Below, in pieces: positions 31,326 to 33,401 of a DNA stretch of 33,401 nucleotides. Numbering within the stretch: position 1 is the first letter of the stretch; each line of letters starts with the position of its first letter. The notes under the pieces were generated by a model. That model saw only the letters and a program-made list of their open reading frames with translations. It made no database searches and was not told the origin of the DNA. The position numbers and the translations under genes were made by a program. The stretch comes from Caryophanales bacterium UBA1245 (GTDB lineage Bacteria; Bacillota_I; Bacilli_A; ML615J-28; CAG-313), in NCBI GenBank assembly GCA_002308275.1, contig DBWF01000006.1, forward strand, positions 1-33,401. The letters are read 5' to 3'.

Positions 31326-33401
31326 CTATTTCTTTAAAATTTCAGCACAACGTGGACATAATTCATCTTCGTTGACAGATTCGACTACTTGCCAACAACG
31401 ACTACATACAACACCTTCAGCAGGTGTAACTAAGATTTTACCAGATGCAAATTCTTCACCATCGATATCTTCATCAGTAATGACAAGTTGTGACACGATA
31501 AAGATGCGTTGTAAATTGATTGGTAATTGCCCTATTAAATATTTAACTTCACTATTAGGTTTAATCGTAAGTCTAGCACTAAAGCTCTTACCGATTACTT
31601 TATTATTACGAGCATTTTCTAAAGCTTTTAAGACATCATCTCTAAAGGCCATAAATTTATCAAAACGACTCTTTAATTCTTCACTATTAGCATAGTGAAC
31701 AGCATAAGGCATCTTTTCTAGGTAAATGCTTTCTTTCTTTGGACCGACAAAGTATTGATATACTTCTTCAGTTGTATGCGGAATAATTGGAGTTAGCATT
31801 GTAGCTAGAGCATAGCATGTATGATAAATAACCGTTTGCACACTACGTCTTTCAAATGAGTCAGCTTTATCAATATAAAGAATATCTTTCGTATAATCTA
31901 GATAATATGATGATAATTGATTTGTCATAAAGGTTAAACTACTACGATATACTTCATCAAAAGCATAATTTTGATAAGCTTGATGGAGTTTAGCGATTAA
32001 GTCTTGTAATAAACACATCATATATTGATCTTCTTCATGTAAGTCTTCATACTTGATAGCATCCTTTTCAGGATCAAAATCAAATAAATTACCTAACATA
32101 AAACGGAAAGTATTACGAATCTTACGATAAGCTTCCGCATTTTGAGCTAAGATTTCTTTTGAAATCCGGCAGTCAGCTTGATAATCAACAGAAGCTACCC
32201 AAAGTCTTAAAATATCAGCACCACTTTCAACACATACTTGGTTAGGATCAACGGTGTTACCAAGTGATTTACTCATCTTACGGCCTTCACCATCTAGGAT
32301 AAAGCCATGGGTTAAAACAGTTTTATATGGAGCAATACCCGTTACCGCAACACCCGTTGAAATACTAGAATTGAACCAACCACGATATTGGTCAGCACCT
32401 TCTAAATAAAGGTCAGCTGGGTAAGCATGATAGTATTGTTTGAAAGCTGAATGATGTGATGTACCACTATCAAACCAAACATCCATAATATCGGTTTCTT
32501 TCTTGAAGATACCATTTGGACTACCTGGATGAGTAAAGCCTGCTGGTAATAAATCCTTGGCATCCATTTCATACCAAGCGTTTGATCCCTTTTCTTCAAA
32601 GATATCTGCAATATGATTAATTACATCAACATCTAAAATAGCACTACCATCTTCCGCATAAAATACAGGAATTGGAACACCCCAAGCCCGTTGACGAGAA
32701 ATACACCAGTCATCACGGTCTTTAATCATATTTTCAATTCTGATTTCGCCCCAACTTGGAATCCACTTAACACTGGCAATATTATTAAGGATTTCGCCTC
32801 TAATTTTATCAATGGAAGCAAACCATTGAGGGGTCGCTCTAAAGATAATTGGCTTTTTAGTCCGCCAGTCATGTGGATAACTGTGGGTAATCTTCGAAGC
32901 ATGAAGAAGCATTCCTACTTCACTCATACGTTCCATAATCTTAACATTGCATTCTTCGATTGTTAAACCTTCAAATTCACCAGCTTCTTTTGTCATTTTA
33001 CCTAGACTATCGACTGGACATAAAACATCAAGGCCATATTTTTTACCAACAATATAGTCATCAGCACCATGACCAGGAGCGGTATGAACAAGACCTGTAC
33101 CTGCATCTAGCGTTACATGGTCACCAAGGATAACCGGTGAGATTCTATTAAATAAAGGATGACGATAAGTGATACCTTCTAATTGTTCACCACCAAATTC
33201 TTTTTTGATTTCGTAACTTGGTTCACCTAAAACTTTGATGAAGGAAGCCAGTAATTCTTTAGCAACCACAAATTGACGATTATCTACTTTAACAAGGACA
33301 TAATCCATCTTTGGTCCAGCGCAAATAGCAAGGTTCGCAGGGATAGTCCAAGGAGTAGTTGTCCAAATAACTAGTTCACAAGTTTGATCTAATAAGCCTT
33401 T
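31326..33401 (-). CDS. ileS: Isoleucyl-tRNA synthetase, 3' part (5' end outside window)
   Basis: The frame is open to the right edge, giving the last 691 residues of about 900 or more. At the edge it reads CELVIWTTTPWTIPANLAI, the editing-domain signature. Then come ISRQRAWGVPIPVFY, DVWFDSGTSH, GADQYRGWF and the class I catalytic loop GRKMSKSLGN. An anticodon-binding domain follows, and then a C-terminal zinc finger GVVCSRCWQVV...CPRCAEIL. The HIGH motif and any T-box leader lie outside the window. It charges tRNA-Ile with isoleucine. The unknown gene, deoC and deoD follow closely and may be co-transcribed. Confidence 0.97.
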   Translation of the reverse strand, partial: KGLLDQTCELVIWTTTPWTIPANLAICAGPKMDYVLVKVDNRQFVVAKELLASFIKVLGEPSYEIKKEFGGEQLEGITYRHPLFNRISPVILGDHVTLDAGTGLVHTAPGHGADDYIVGKKYGLDVLCPVDSLGKMTKEAGEFEGLTIEECNVKIMERMSEVGMLLHASKITHSYPHDWRTKKPIIFRATPQWFASIDKIRGEILNNIASVKWIPSWGEIRIENMIKDRDDWCISRQRAWGVPIPVFYAEDGSAILDVDVINHIADIFEEKGSNAWYEMDAKDLLPAGFTHPGSPNGIFKKETDIMDVWFDSGTSHHSAFKQYYHAYPADLYLEGADQYRGWFNSSISTGVAVTGIAPYKTVLTHGFILDGEGRKMSKSLGNTVDPNQVCVESGADILRLWVASVDYQADCRISKEILAQNAEAYRKIRNTFRFMLGNLFDFDPEKDAIKYEDLHEEDQYMMCLLQDLIAKLHQAYQNYAFDEVYRSSLTFMTNQLSSYYLDYTKDILYIDKADSFERRSVQTVIYHTCYALATMLTPIIPHTTEEVYQYFVGPKKESIYLEKMPYAVHYANSEELKSRFDKFMAFRDDVLKALENARNNKVIGKSFSARLTIKPNSEVKYLIGQLPINLQRIFIVSQLVITDEDIDGEEFASGKILVTPAEGVVCSRCWQVVESVNEDELCPRCAEILKK

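Noticed and set aside
32402..32966. Small frames on both strands inside ileS
   Set aside because: They are shadows of the ileS reading frame, with no ribosome binding site or independent sequence character.

Overview
The window is AT-rich, densely coded bacterial DNA from a Bacillota-type organism. Genes have strong GGAGG-like ribosome binding sites, TTGaca/TATAAT promoters, four predicted lipoproteins and many short-loop terminators shared between convergent genes. Gene content (DeoD, DeoC, Pdp, ThyA-DfrA, Dxs, NusB-XseAB-RecN, PepT, YdjI/YdjG homologues) fits a low-GC Gram-positive, perhaps a gut anaerobe of the Erysipelotrichia/Mollicutes-like Bacilli. The lineage is inference only. TGA acts as a stop codon (for example the GH130 gene ends in an ATGA overlap), so the code is standard.

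Layout. (1) 1-4069, minus: a mannoside-use operon of CE2-like esterase lipoprotein, LacI-type regulator, GH130 phosphorylase and a window-truncated DUF5060-like lipoprotein. It diverges from manA (4250-5179, plus). GH130 would release mannose 1-phosphate and ManA moves mannose 6-phosphate into glycolysis. (2) 9390-5220, minus: a tight five-gene operon of ydjI-like SPFH/zinc-ribbon protein, ydjG-like zinc-ribbon membrane protein, an aberrant NadC-like protein, a CE7-type esterase and a small membrane protein. (3) dinB (minus) and a 58-residue membrane peptide gene (plus). (4) 17886-11021, minus: a degenerate sialate-esterase-like lipoprotein followed by nusB-xseA-xseB-dxs-recN. (5) trmL (minus), an MFS sugar-type transporter (plus) and a 5'-nucleotidase lipoprotein (minus). 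(6) tRNA-Leu(CAA), then a 1.7-kb accessory stretch. This holds 17-bp direct repeats, a foreign-looking zinc-ribbon gene (DUF2310-like), a pseudogene with three A-tract frameshifts, and a repeat pair. (7) pepT (plus), pdp (minus), a histidine phosphatase (plus), thyA-dfrA (minus) and a tail-less SSB (minus). (8) minus: the 3' part of ileS, an unrecognised 286-residue protein, deoC and deoD.

Themes. Nucleoside salvage recurs (extracytoplasmic 5'-nucleotidase, Pdp, DeoD, DeoC, ThyA), as do surface lipoproteins acting on glycans. The less ordinary parts are the NadC-like protein with a rebuilt active site inside a membrane-stress-like operon, two SGNH-type lipoproteins with altered catalytic blocks, and the small island behind tRNA-Leu.
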